From Baylisascaris procyonis (taxonomy: Eukaryota > Nematoda > Chromadorea > Rhabditida > Ascarididae), in NCBI GenBank assembly GCA_037389465.1, contig JAZARR010000078.1, forward strand, positions 310,001 to 374,000: a DNA stretch of 64,000 nucleotides, written 5' to 3'. The notes beneath the pieces were generated by a model that made no database searches, had not been told where the DNA came from, and saw nothing but the letters and a program-made list of their open reading frames with translations. Position 1 is the stretch's first letter, and each line of letters begins with the position of its first letter. A program made the position numbers and the translations under genes. Shown in pieces: positions 39,086 through 52,100 of the stretch.

Positions 39086-39429
39086 TTTTTTTTTTTTGGG
39101 GGGGGGGGTTGTGGTATGGTGTGTGTGCGTTTCTGTTTGTGTGTGGCATAGAGGGGGGCGAAGCCCCCTAAGTGTCGGAGCCTGGAGAGCGTTGTGTCGA
39201 GGTGTGATATCCACGACGGCTGCAGGTAGACCAAAGCGAGGGGTCAAGAGGGTAGTAGCCCCGGTTACAGTGGAGGCGGAGCTCCCTGTGCCTAGCATAA
39301 GTGCTGAAATAAAACCCAGAGAGACAGTAGAGGTTCGTATCTTTACCTCCACCCACATTCGCCTTAGTTTCGTCTTCTCCTTTCCTTCCATATGCTGCAG
39401 GTGTTCTTTGTGTCTCTTTTTCTTAGAGA

Positions 39430-39431
<2 letters not shown>
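39086..39431. repeat. T12-G11 run, GT-rich block and GC-rich hairpin segment of the composite repeat
   Basis: A run of 12 T and 11 G is followed by a GT-rich stretch whose core (39112-39143) is repeated at 39681-39711 beside the right telomere-like array. Next come a perfect hairpin, GGGGGC-GAA-GCCCCC (39154-39168), and about 230 nt of GC-richer unique-looking DNA that ends in a TA microsatellite. I see no convincing gene. The repeated core ties this block to the inverted array unit. Confidence -1.

Positions 39432-39475
<44 letters not shown>
39432..39475. repeat. TA microsatellite
   Basis: About 22 TA units, followed by about 90 nt of very AT-rich DNA (TAAAATTATTATA-like). Confidence -1.
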
Positions 39476-39486
<11 letters not shown>

Positions 39487-39721
39487 AAATTATTATATAA
39501 TAAATTATTATAAAATAAAATAAAATTAAAAATATATATTATAAAATTATGTATAAATAATAAAATTGTTCCTTGGCGTGATTCACTCAGAGGATTGCAC
39601 ATGAGGGTTTATATCGATGAAGGAATTTGATGAATATATATGTGGTGTGTGGGGAGTGGGCTGTGATGTGGCGTGGAGTATGGTATGGTGTTGTGTGCGT
39701 TTCTGTGTGTCTGCGTCTCTG

Positions 39722-39936
39722 AGCCTAAGCCTAGGCCTAAGAATAAGCCCAAGCCTAAGCCTAAGCCCTAAGCCTAAACCTGAGCCTGGGCTTAAGCCTA
39801 AGCTTGAGCATAAGCCTAAGCCCAAGCCTAAGCCTGAGCCCCAGCCCAAGCCTGAGCCCTAAACCTCAGCCTGAGCCTGAGCTTAATCCTAAGCGTGAGG
39901 CTAGGCCTAAGTCTAAGCTTATGCCCAAACCTAAGG
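39722..39936 (-). repeat. Interstitial telomere-like array, GCCTAA orientation (inverted partner)
   Basis: About 215 nt of GCCTAA hexamers, about nine of them exact, with GCCCAA, GCCTGA, GCTTAA and similar variants. This is the reverse complement of the TTAGGC array 0.9 kb to the left, so the two face each other head to head. A GT-rich stretch (39617-39719) leads into it. The Pro-Lys-rich frames here are not genes. Confidence -1.
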
Positions 39937-40231
39937 TAAATGTATACATACACACTCCCTTTACACCAAACGTTATATCCATCTCGACCACTAACTTGTT
40001 GTTGTTGGATAGAGCTCACATTATACTCGTATTTGCTACCACAAACATTTCTTCTACAACCCACTTGCACTAAACTTGCCCCAACCAAAAAGTATAAGTC
40101 TGGAGAGCTCAACCTCGTCATCACTTTCATGAAGGAATCACATCCCCTGAGCAATTCCCTCCACTGAAAACGTTAACCAAAGGCCAAAATTCCTCTGTAG
40201 TAGGTTGAATAGAAGAGGCCCATTAGTGGGA

Positions 40232-40285
40232 AGTGCTGCTGTTTTGGTTAGTGCCTAATCTGGTGGCTGCCTAGGTTCGATGTTG
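40232..40285 (+). repeat. Possible tRNA-derived SINE fragment
   Basis: TTGGTTAGTGCC resembles an A box, and about 34 nt later TAGGTTCGATGTT resembles a B box with its last positions changed. The spacing fits a tRNA body, but I can fold no convincing acceptor stem. Weak call. Confidence -1.
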
Positions 40286-40924
40286 GATTCATCTGCTGCA
40301 CTGTACAGTTTCTGCACTGGCATTGTCTTACCTGTCAACTTTTCTTTCTATGATAAAAATTTTTCTAAATTTGCCCCTTTTCAAACAACATGTCTATGGT
40401 TCGTTTTGTGTCAAATGCAAATTCATCAGCGGCCTTATTCCGACTTTGAAAGGTATGACATTTCCATCCGGCCATCGTTGTTCTGCCTTTGCCTTGTGAT
40501 TTGCATGAGTATAAAGTAATGCATTCACATATTTCATCAAGTCATTCATTCACTCAAATCTCTGAAACCTTTGCTTTTCAGCGTATTTTCTAGTTCGATT
40601 GCTGTAAAATGCATACAAAATTTTAATCACAACTATCTGTCACACTCATCGAAGATGGTGGGTCAGTCTGAAGTACAATGTGTAGACTTGTATAGTTGAA
40701 CTCGTTAAGTTTTGTTACTTCAGTTTTGCTGGATCGCCTAGACAAACAGCTGCAAGTACGCACTCAAATATACACATGATAGGTCGCACCAAGTTTCCGG
40801 CTCTTGGTTCCTAAATTCAAGAATTTTTTGGAAACTTATGTCCAGTTTTGCTTCAACTTCATATTTTGAGTAGTATTAAGATTGCACAGAAACTTTATTC
40901 ACGTTGTTGCGAGTGTTTTTCTAG

Positions 40925-41323
40925 GATCTGGCCAGGATTTTGAACAAACTTTTTCGATGCAGAGCCAACACATTTACATATGCACAGACAGAACGCCGCC
41001 ATCATATGCTTTGAAAACAAATATACAGAATAAGCTAAGCAAGTCTTTTGCAGAGGATTTACTTTTGTCAAATGTGAAACCGGATGATCTGACGAGAAGA
41101 GCTGAAAGGTGTGTGTGGTACCAGATTCCCTGCTTCGCTTCTCGACTCCTACTGTTGCATATACGTAGTCAATCGACTGTTTTCTCTCACTAATGTTAGA
41201 CACATGGATAAGCATGCCAGAGCAACGGTCACGATATGTATTCTTATAAATTGGTACGTCGGGCCAACTACTTTTGTGGTTAATTTTTTTTATGCATTTC
41301 AATTGAATTTTCGTAGCGACTAA
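40925..41323 (+). CDS. Candidate three-exon 3' end of an unknown gene
   Basis: Exon 40925-41108 follows AGTGTTTTTCTAG, is open for 60 codons and ends at GAAAG|GTGTGTG. Exon 41200-41253 ends at TTG|GTACGTC. A final piece begins at 41317 after GAATTTTCGTAG and stops at 41321-41323. Phases agree across both joins (2/1, then 2/1). The middle peptide has a helical look (IQNKLSKSFAEDLLLSNVKP). Possible upstream exons end at about 40452 (GAAAG|GTATGAC) and start at 40582 (GCTTTTCAG), but their join to 40925 is unresolved. A 144-codon minus-strand frame overlaps, so confidence is low. Confidence -1.
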
Positions 41324-44300
41324 TAGCACATGCTTTTCGTAAAATTTTCATTTTTTCTAACTCGATCACTCGTAAAATCGACCAGCTTGATGGAGAATAA
41401 TCCGGTACTGAAATGAATGCAAAATTTCAAACATGATTAAATATCTAGAATTCGCCTGGAAGTTGAAAGTTGTCGTGAGAACTTATGGTTAGGTTATATT
41501 CACGAAGTTCATGATTGGTTACCTACCGAGAATTCGTACGTTTAGTCTCAATGGTTCCCAAACTGGAACTACCGAATGGCCGGATTGCAAACGCACATGC
41601 CGACAAACAGTTTTCATAACCATTCATCATTTGGCTGTTTCTTAAGAAGTCATCAAACGTATAGAACTGGACTTACCCGCTTTTGAGTGTAAGTGTTAGT
41701 TTAAAGCTTGTTGGGCTCGTAGTAGGGTGAATTTAGAACTTGTAACCAAAATTTTTCTCCACTTGCAAGGGTATTCAGTACTTGCTTCTTTTATCTTGTT
41801 AATGAAACAACTCCACTCTGCACACTGACAAACTGTGCTAATTTTATTTATTCGAACTTCAATAATGTTTTGCTGAACCACTTATCACATTGTCACCATA
41901 TTTCATTATTTCCAAATAGCATAGCTTTCATTCCACCGTCGTGGGTGGTCGAATGAATGTTGCTAGGAGTCCAAACACATGCCATTACTGACATATCTCA
42001 ACAGAACTTTATGAAGTACTTTTTCAAGGGTCGTATTGCCAAAAATGCCTGCCTTTCTTGTCGAATGACTTTTGTCATCCACCCTAGCTAACTATCAATA
42101 TTTTGGCTAAGGCGATACTTTAAGCCAAAATATTATGCATGAACAGTAAGTTTTCGTAAAAGCGAGGAAATGTGATAGAACTGGGTGCTTTCAAAGATGT
42201 AACCTAATCAAAAAACGTGAAAAATGATCGTTCACCGGTCAAAATTGGCGCAGATAACTCCAATTTGTTCGAAGACGAGTTCTAAGCAGAAAGCCGATGT
42301 ACTTAGTTAAAGAAGTGCGATGTTAAGAATCTGCACTCTTTTATTTCAGAAGGGGGGGAGGGAAGGGGGAGCAAATGTCGAGGAAAGTATGAGACGTGTT
42401 TGTGGGAACAAACTGCAAATGCATATCTGCCACATTTTACTTTGCTGTGTCCAGTTTAATCAACATTTCGAAGGCTCTATCATGTTGCACTGTTGGAAAT
42501 TTTCTTATGGAATTAGTTTCCTCATTGAAAAGTAATGCTGCTTTGCCTTTCATCTAGCATCATTCATTTCGTTATCTGGTTCCTTCAACTTGAAAAGTTC
42601 TTGCTAGCAAACTCAAGGCCCTCCCAAGCGGCTCCTCCCCTCCTTCCTCCCCCATCCCTTAAACAGATGGCACGTTTTCAGCATGTTGGAATGTTTCCAT
42701 CTTGTTTGGGTCGTGGAGGAGAAGCGATGGCAGGGAAAACGAGAATTTCGCAATAATTTGTGATTATGAATTCCTTGAGAGCATCGTTCACACACATGAG
42801 TGCCACGTTACTGATACACAAAAAAGGTATGATTGCACCAATAATATCGAAAGATTTCTAAATAATTTCTTGTTAGGTATAAGGCATTGCTTTACCGATC
42901 ATTCTACCTTTCTTGTCGTGAAAAGAAAGGGTGGGGACTGTTTCGTTTTTGTGGAATAACAGAAAGGTGTCGAAGATACAAATGATGGGGTTCTCTGTTA
43001 ATTCATTTATAGATATGATCCGAGCATGCTCAATTGATGCCACACGTTTATCGAATTTGCCCCTGAAAATTTCATTGACTCATCATTCCAGCACAATCAT
43101 TTCAATCGCCGCGTGTTGTTGATCTCACGTACTGACTATGCTCTTTGTTGTGCTCAGACGGATGTTTTTTGGGCAATGTTCTGCTATACTGCGTTGTTCT
43201 TTAAGCAGTACTGAAACTCCTTTCCTCCTATTTTTTGTTTTCTTCTTCCCTCTCTTCACATACTTTGAGTACTTTCCTTTTCTGGAGACGTTTAAATTAA
43301 TAAAGAGGCTTAGTATACGAGGAAAAGTGAGAAAGGTTATTTCGAAGGCCTTTTCATCATTGTGCCTACAGGGGCGCATTAAGTAGGCTCAAAGGCTTAA
43401 AAGAGTAGGCTCAAAACTTTTAGACAATTCCAAGTGGCAGAAGACGCTTACTGGATTGAGTACATAACAGAGTCTACAGAAATGTGCTCGTGGTCGTTCC
43501 GATGCTGCCATTTGGAGGGAAACGTGGCCGATCAACTAGTATGCATAGCCAAGATTTGACGACGACAGATACGCATAGAAATTCTAACATTTGATAACTC
43601 GCGAACAAGCCATCGCTTGGAAGAAGTCAGAGGTATAATTGAGTGTTTCACCAAACAGTCACTGTACGATCGTTTGTGGCTTCACTGTGACGATTGGTTA
43701 TTCGCATGCCTTAAATAAGTTTCAATATTTGTTTATCTAATGTGTTGTCTTATATGAATTTTTATGGGCCAAGAAGGATATAGAGGAACGTTTTTTTGGA
43801 TTTGCAGTTACTTTAGGGCTTGTATGAACCGAATACTGCTATAACTTTGCAATATAACGATTTACAGTCGTTGATTATTTCATTCCATTGCCTTTTCGAC
43901 GACTTTCAACTATTTCAGTGTGATTCCAACTATCTCATGTTTGAACCCCAAAGGTTTATATACATTTATCATCATTGTCTGTAGTGACTGATTGTACGCC
44001 ATGTTCGTGCTACACTGATCTCAAGCTTGCCAGCTTTTCTACCCGATTTTTAGAGCACTGTTCATCGTTTTGAATAAAAAACTTTTCGTCTTTTTTGAAG
44101 TGAAGTTCACTATCAAAAATATATATGAACCCGAAATGCGATTTTTCTTTCCAATGGATATTCTCGTTGGAACTTTAGAAAACGGTGTCAGTCCTGCTGA
44201 AAAACCGAGAAAATAAGTAAGCGCTGTTTCATTGAAGCATTTAGCACCTAATAAATTAATTTTTATAGGACTGTAATTCATACGACGTGAAAATGATGAA

Positions 44301-45153
44301 CGATCTAAAACTTGCCACAAATTTGTTTGCCGTTCATTACTTGTAAAAATACGATCTTATGCATTCTTATACGTAGACTGCCATATTGGTTTCCTCATCA
44401 GCAATGTAAATTTAATGTTCCTTTTGCAATAAAATGACAGATGCTGAATTGAAATCAATAAAATTCGACTAGAAAGCACAGCCATATCCAAAACGTTCAA
44501 TGGGTGATAAGATTTGGAAGAGACTGCATAAAACAATTTTATCTCAAATGGAATGAATGAATAATAGTAGGAACTTTCATAAAATAACGGATAAGATTAT
44601 CAAATTAAGAGAGATGGCAGATAAAATTGGGCTGGAATGCATATCATCAACAAATGGGCGAAATCAGTCTAAGAAGAAAAATGAACAACGACTAGAGTGG
44701 CCAGAAGGCAACTCCCAACTTTAGCATAGAAGTCCTTACAGATTCTATTTTTTAGCCAAATTTTATTACTTAACAAAAAAATTCGCCAGAAGTCTCATAG
44801 CCATTGTTGCAGCCACGGAAAGGGCTTTATCATTCGTCATTTGTAACTAATAAATGGGGAATTGATAAACAGGCTGGCACGAATTTTTCCTCTTCTGCAG
44901 ATCAGATGTCTCCCGTTCATAAATACATAGCTGTTATAAAAACACGCTTGAAAATAAGGAAGTGTAATATTATATTAAAGCAGCTTGTTATGAAGCCTTA
45001 TGAAACGTTGTTGTGCGGTTTCATGGCAAGGTGGCTGGTCGGAATGTTTTGCATAAACCTGATTGCTTGTTCAGAAAGTGGCTAGTAAATTTTATGCTCT
45101 ATTTAACTCATATTATCATTTCTAGAAGTGGTTGAACTAAACCGGAAAAACTA
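41324..45153. other. Spacer where base skew changes
   Basis: No supported gene. T-rich on the plus strand up to about 44 kb, A-rich beyond. This is where a plus-strand gene on the left and a minus-strand gene on the right would converge. Confidence -1.
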
Positions 45154-46071
45154 ATGCACCACCTAAATCTGGAGTCATATTTTACTTTCTTAAAGGCCTA
45201 TGGTCTGAGAGTTACAAGGATTCCAGAAGTGCTGAAATCGCCGCTGAGCTTCCCTTCAGCACTCACTGAACGTTGCCATGAATGCTGTTTTGAAAAACCA
45301 GAAATTTTCGACCGGTTTAGACTGTTCGCTACGTCCGTACCTAGTACTCAAATATCACCCGTTGAACACGTCTGCAGCATGGAGGTGACAAAGTTGGCTC
45401 TTGATAAATCCTTAATAAGTCCTGCAATTCATCGCTTGTCAACGGATCTAAAATTTACTAAATTCCAAGAACGATTGCACATGTATGTAGTGGGAGCAAA
45501 AATACGGATACGAACTTACATCATGAATTTCCGCTTCTTTTCCCGGGTGGTTGTGAATTGGCCTTCCATACACAAGTACAGTGCATTTTTGGGTATATAA
45601 AAATCCCTCTGGGCATCGACGGACAGCAGAGGGCGACAAACGTATAGACACGACACCACTATGATGAGCGGCAAGTGCCAATTTACAAAGAGTATACAAA
45701 TGACAGCTGTAAAGCATAGGATTTCAGCGTGTGGTGACACATTTCGAGATATGCCTTCCAAAATCCAAAAAAAAATGTCACCCACTATACATTTCGTCAC
45801 TAACGACTATGGCATACTTGTAACGCTGCGGATGCATACTCAAATTTGCCTATTCGAATGTGCATTGAATCTTCAAGCAGCTTTTATCAGTAGAAGAAGA
45901 ATAAAAGACCTATCGCTAGCAAGAATGTTGGGAACCTCGTTCCCTCTTATTGGCAATATTGCCAGCCATCGCTCTCGAAGTGAACTAAATAAATTGATTA
46001 ATGCATGTGCTTTAGAGCTTTGTATTTTTGTGATTTTACGTATACGCCATTTTTTCCGCCGAAGTGGATAA
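45154..46071 (+). pseudogene. 306-codon frame broken by a single stop, unknown family
   Basis: From the ATG at 45154 the frame is open to TAA at 45598-45600. It then continues in the same phase without another stop to TAA at 46069-46071. About 18 stops would be expected in 306 random codons at this composition. No domain is recognised. The C-terminal half is basic (FISRRRIKDLSLARML, RIRHFFRRSG). Minus-strand frames overlap it, so part of the openness may reflect local composition. It could be a decayed mobile-element frame, a pseudogene, or a gene whose intron holds the stop, although no in-phase splice pair was found around 45598. Confidence -1.
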
Positions 46072-46092
46072 AAAGCGCAATTTACCCCTAAA

Positions 46093-46117
46093 AAATGCAC
46101 AGAGTACCTGTGCATTT
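46093..46117. repeat. 10-bp hairpin
   Basis: AAATGCACAG and CTGTGCATTT pair perfectly around a 5-nt loop (AGTAC). It lies just after the stop at 46071 of the interrupted plus-strand frame. No function is evident. Confidence -1.
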
Positions 46118-49100
46118 CGTCATCTCACTTTTCAGGTATAGCTTAAAAGGAAATTAAATTGATTGACTTGCGTCATTAATCAACGCATGCTATGGTATAA
46201 CACCAAGGAGAGTTGCCGAATATGTACAAGGATGAGTTGTTCCGTTATGTACTATTCTACCATCAAGTTAAGATTCGGCTGCTAGTGCTACTGCTGGTTT
46301 TTCTCATCGATAAATTCATCGGTAACAATTTTCTCCACAGGAATGCATTGAAATCGATGAATAACTGCACAACAGCTTTTGAAAACAATGAAGAAAATAT
46401 GAAAAATTCCTGTTTTGTAAATGATATCATATTTAGTTACTTCGAGGCGCGATATCGAAGGTCATCCGTTCAAATCCGATCCATATATGCGGCGCAATAC
46501 TGCCCTTTATGAACAGAACTTTTAACAACTTGGAGAGGCCTTCGTTCAATTTCAGCACACAAGCTGAAATTTTCATTTCACTTTCAAGTTTTATCTATCC
46601 GTCGCGAAAACTTCTTGTTGAAGAGAACACCGCAGCCCTTTCATTCGATTTCCGATCATATGATTAGGAAATCAGAAATGAAGGTATGTTGACGAAAAAA
46701 TTAATGAAAGCAGCAATTCGAGCATTCATTCTTTATGTTTTCTGAGGATACTATTGTTTCAAGTAAAGTTGGATTCATGGAATAATGTTAAAACGTTAGC
46801 TGCAACTGAAGCTTAATTTAGAAGAGCGTTGTTTTAGAACAAAAATTCTCGACCAATCACAAAAAATTTGGATAAATGAGGTCCCACAGATTTACTATTT
46901 CTGGTGCATGAGCTCTTCGATGGAAGGTTTAATGAATTCACGATGACTGCTTCTCATAGAATTTCAAATTTATCTGCTTACCTGCATAATTTGCTTTCCT
47001 ATTTACTATACACTGCAAACATGCATGCATTTGATGCCCTACGTGATGCAATCGTCGTAAACCGATTAAATCATAAATCGAAGACGTCACAAGCCCGAGC
47101 TCATGAGTCCACAGCACTTCAAACAGCATTGCACAAAAGTCCACCTATTCCACAGAACCAAAAAATGCGCTAACGTACGTCTTTTCGCATGAAAGATAGT
47201 TGTTACTTCCAGCATTTATTCCATTAATAGAACACGTTCCTACAACAGTTTATCCCTCTATCACTTCCCGCACAATACTAAAACTACTGTCAACTTATAA
47301 TGCATTCAAAGCAGTCAATTCAGTGGATTTGCTTGATTTGGACGAAAAAGACGATCTTTGCAGTTTGTGCAGCTTGACGGAACATTGTGGGTGGGCTTCG
47401 CCGACGTTGACTAGAATGAATGAAAATTTTCATCGAATGCTGTTCATGTGTCTTGGCATCATGGAAGCTTCAACTTGGATATCCGACACCTTGAGCTGAG
47501 CTTATACCAAGGTCAGTCTTATTGTCAGCCTAAGCATAAGTTTCAACATAAAACTAGATCTAGTGGTCACTTTCAGCTGCGCAGAGAGCACGAATCATCT
47601 GAGACCTAGTTCCTGTTCCCCAAAGCAAAATGCGTATGTCATTTCAGGCCTCAGAAAGTTGAACCTTTTGAAGCAAGCCCTGATTCTTTGAGCACCAAAA
47701 GCACCCCGTTACCCTCGTCCAGAACCTAGAAATAAACTATGCCGTGCACGATATCCCATTCCTGTAACATAACCATGTAATCTATTGGTTTCTTGGTGAT
47801 GCAATCGACTAACTACTCAAAATGCAATGCCGAATTCTATTTTTATTCAAAAGCCAGTACGAATTCCTTCAAAATATCGTATCATCAAAAACGATTCAGC
47901 AATCCATTCCTTCCAAAAATATTAAACGTTTCAATCTTTTTTAAATAATGAAATTGTAAGCAGTTTAAACGGTTTTGTTCCTTTAATCAAAACGTCAAAG
48001 ATTCAGTCGTTTTCAGACGCTTCCACAATTCTAAATTTGAAAAAGCATTACAGCAACGTCATATTCGCGAGGAAGCATAAGTGCATGGCTATCTGCATTA
48101 GGCGATTTGAATTCGGAAACCGTTAAAGCCAGGGATAGGAAAATTTGTGATTATAATGTACAGCAATACAACTCGGACCTTAGGTACAACTCGAAAATAC
48201 TTTCGGCCAGACAAAGTGGCCTAAAACTTTTCATTTGCTTTTTCATTCGCTGTGTTTTCATTTTGCATTGACCGGGCCACAAAACAAGTGAAGAAGTGCA
48301 TGAAAGTATGCAGTTTTGAAATTTTCTACCAACTTGATCAACTTGTTTTATAACCTTTGCAGTAAGATAAGTATGCGAAACAATGCTTTCGTACTTTAAA
48401 CGGTCGGACTGCTCGTGCAAGTCATCCACTGGAAGATTCATTTTTTTCTATGGCCTGACTGACGCAAAATGAAAATTGGAACCGTGTAAAATGCATACAG
48501 AATTCACTGGCAATTAATGCCTACAATTCCTACCGAAATTGAATGAACAATATGAAAGACAACGTAGATCAGCTAGTTGTCTAAAATATACCTAATAAAT
48601 ATCCGTAATTGTTGTTGCAGTGGTCATAACTGCCCAAAGTTCCTGAACTGCTTCAGGAAACATCCTGACAAGCTCCTGCCGTTTGAGGCATTTATTACTG
48701 TAAGAAGAGTTGCTCCAAGAAAATCCTCAACTTGTAAGAAAATTAAGAAATTACTGACAGAAGATCCACTCACTATCTCCAGCAGATATTACTTTTCAGA
48801 TTAATGTAGTATATCAAAAATATAAGATTCTACAATGAATTTCTTCATATACACTGAAGGTTAGAATCAGCAACTCTACACTACTAATTCGGAGGCAACG
48901 CCGCCGCGCAAACGATGCAAAAAGTATGAAGAAATGCATTATTTGCGTGTGCTTGTTCTTTCTCCTTCTTATTAAGTTATCGTTCGAAAATGCAAAATAA
49001 AAGATACCTTATCATTATTTCTTTTCAATATTTTAGATTCTAGTCAAACGACTCGAAATAAAATATCCTCTACCTGCGAAATACCACGAAATTCAAAGAG

Positions 49101-52100
49101 TGAGTTCTTAATATTTGGCAGTATGTCGACAATATGGGACACTACCACAAAGCATTGAGTAAGAATGTTTCAAGTGTTGAGTGATGTCTCGAAGAACGTA
49201 CACTCTACCTCGAATAAGCGACCAGACATGCAATTCTTCCTTGGAGATATACAGAGCAAATGAAAATTAAAGAGTACTGTATAAATTTAAATATAGTTTC
49301 AGGACGTTTGAGGCTCGCAATAAAATGCTCCAGTAATCATACCTCTATTATCAACAGGTGACGAGATATAAGTGTATTTCTAAAGGGTAGTAGTAAGCAA
49401 AGAGTACGAAACAGTATCACAAATTCACTTGCACAGGTCAAAGTTATGTTACATTCACTTAAAGCTCAAAGGAATTTTCCTGAAGATTATATGATAAGAA
49501 AGTCCGATGTTTTTTACGGGCGGAGGACAGTGGAAGGGAGAGTTTGTTGCAATCCAGTATTATGCTGGCACTTCGACACATGCACTGGAATATCTGGGAG
49601 ATGGATTACCTCAAGCTCGTACGTGAAAGGCGTTTCATTAACTGACCGATGACTCCGTGCCAAGAACAAAGATCCACATCGAAAACGCCCGGACAGGTTG
49701 ATTCGACAAGAAATTATTGGCATTTGTCTCGGACAGGATTATAAGAAACTGCCAGTGATCCGATCGAAAGATGTTTGAATAGTCGTGAAATTTTATGGTT
49801 CGTCTTGGTTGCATACAGTGATTCCACTGTGCATTTGAAACTGTACTTAGAAGTCGAATACAAGACAAAGAGTTCAAAAAAACTTTACAAAAACTTGCTC
49901 TTGACGGACGTTGTAACAAAAGAAAGCTTATTCGCTACGTCAGGAATAAGGTGGATCGTGACTGAAAAGTTGCACCTTTCGAATTTCTTCCATCGAACAC
50001 AGACTGCAAATTCAAAAGAAATGATGCTCTTTACCGGTGCTTCTAAGTGCCGACCTTTCCATCAAAACATCTTTTCCTGACGTCTGGCAGCTGAGATGAA
50101 AACGACTGAAGTTCTTGACTTGACCAAGACTGAAAAAATAGAAAGCCACGGTGAAGTTGATTTGTCGTGCCATAACTACGTGGACGATTTATACCGCAAT
50201 GCAATTGTTTCTTAACGCAAACTTCCAAAAGAACTTGTCTCCGATCTCGGTGGTCCTCCAGTAACCTGAAATATCTCCAAGACTAGGAAAAGATAAAAGG
50301 CTTATACTCGGTGCATCAGAACATGTCTTTAGCCTCCGCACTTCCGTGCTGCATATATATTCTTTGCTTCTTTACGGATAGATTTATTTATATTGTATTA
50401 GACTACAATGCTGCATACCTATTCTTATACTGTACACTACTGAAAATAAATTAAAAGAGTTGTACTCAATAAAAACTAAAGATCATGCTAGTAGCAATGA
50501 CTCTGAATAACTTCATCACAGTATTTTCTTCCCAAAAAAAATCTATTTTAAATGCACCTACATCGCAACTTTTCCATTATTCTACTGTTAATCTACCGCC
50601 CTATGACTGAATCACTCGGTTTGTTAGGTTCGGGTTCACTTTTAGGTTTTCATAATAAAGAACTACGTGACAGAACTATGTAAGGAAACGTTGTTTTTTT
50701 ACGAGACAATTAAGTTCGCTTGGCGAAGTATTGCGATCGTTCAACTCCCTCCCCCGCTTCTTTTCATTGTTGTCCACTAGCTGCATTTTTTTTTCGCTCC
50801 TCTTTATAAATGTTCCCGGACCCACTTTTCCAAAAAATAATATCACCGAAATGAAAGACACATCATGGACAATGTAACAACTTTACATCAGTCTGCTGCT
50901 GTTGATATTAGATAAGCGAACAAATGTGCCACAAAGGTCGGCACAATATGCAATTTTGTAGTTCACTCCACCGGTTCGGCTGGTTGCGCAACTAGCCACA
51001 AATAATGACAAAAACCAAATGATGCGCTCTTCTATAAATCCCATTGGCTCTACAAATATCACCCTTAAATACGTTTTTTTGGTCCGCGTCCAAGTGCCGC
51101 AGAACGAATCCGGTTTCGCGTTTTATAGCATTTTAAGGTATCAATAATTTCGACAGAAGGTAAGCAGGTGGGACGAAAGTGGAATAGCGCGTTATCTTAC
51201 ACTTTAACCTGTCACAACTCAAAGGTGTATTTGCTGTTTGCAAGTTGAAACAATCGCCCAACGACATATACACGCATATATAATTACAGGCATGACGTCG
51301 CACCAATGATGGAACTATTCTTCTCCGCACTCAGAAAAAAAATTATGGAGATTTCATAGTGCCTTTCGACGTCTATGACTGATAAAACTCGCAATACCCA
51401 ATGCATCATCGCAAAAATTTTAAGCGAAAAAACAATGAATTTGTTGCACGAAATTTGCAGTCAGATTGCCAACTCAAGACGACAAAATTAAACACTAAAT
51501 TGGAAGTGAGGTGAACAATTCCAACAATTAATAATAACGCAGTTATACCTCAGAAAGTTTATGACGCGAAGACGGCTACTTGTACACTCCAATGCTTGAA
51601 TATAAAGTTCATTGCAGCGTCATTCGTTCTGTCACCTGAGCACCGTGGACTGGCATGACGACTTTCTTCCGACGAAGAAACGAATGAAATCCTTTAAAAT
51701 TTCTGGCAAATTACTCTTAGCTTCTCCCTCCTATTTTCCGTCGAGGCAACAATCAACCTTCCGAGTACAACCATCCTTCGCAGTGCCAAATTACAATCTG
51801 CCACACTTTCGATTTTAAATCCATTTCTTGCAACTTGAAAAATTCCACAATGAATTGAGGGAGTGTCCTGGTAATATATTTAGGTTAAATCCACATTTCT
51901 GATGACACTGCTTTACGGCAGAAGTCCTCAGAAACGAGAGCAACCAATTCCGACCGACTCTAAGGCTGAAATTAAAGTGAGGTGAGGTTTCCATGAAACT
52001 TTCATCGAATTGGAAAATGTATTGGCTCACATTGAATAGAAAGGTTATAACTGTCTTGTGGAACTTCAGATTTTGATGAAAATTAATAATCTCTCTATAT

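Noticed and set aside
38569..39391. Frames of 88-221 codons rich in Thr/His/Arg or Val/Cys/Ser, some with Pro-Lys dipeptides
   Set aside because: They follow directly from the CA-rich and hexamer repeats and change frame or strand freely. No gene signal.
39583..40154. Pro-Lys and Gly-Leu repeat proteins on both strands
   Set aside because: Translation of the degenerate GCCTAA array, whose period of 6 gives dipeptide repeats in every frame.
50043..50293. Minus-strand exon pair with strong acceptors
   Set aside because: All three phases read open across the join, so the coding frame cannot be chosen and chance is likely.
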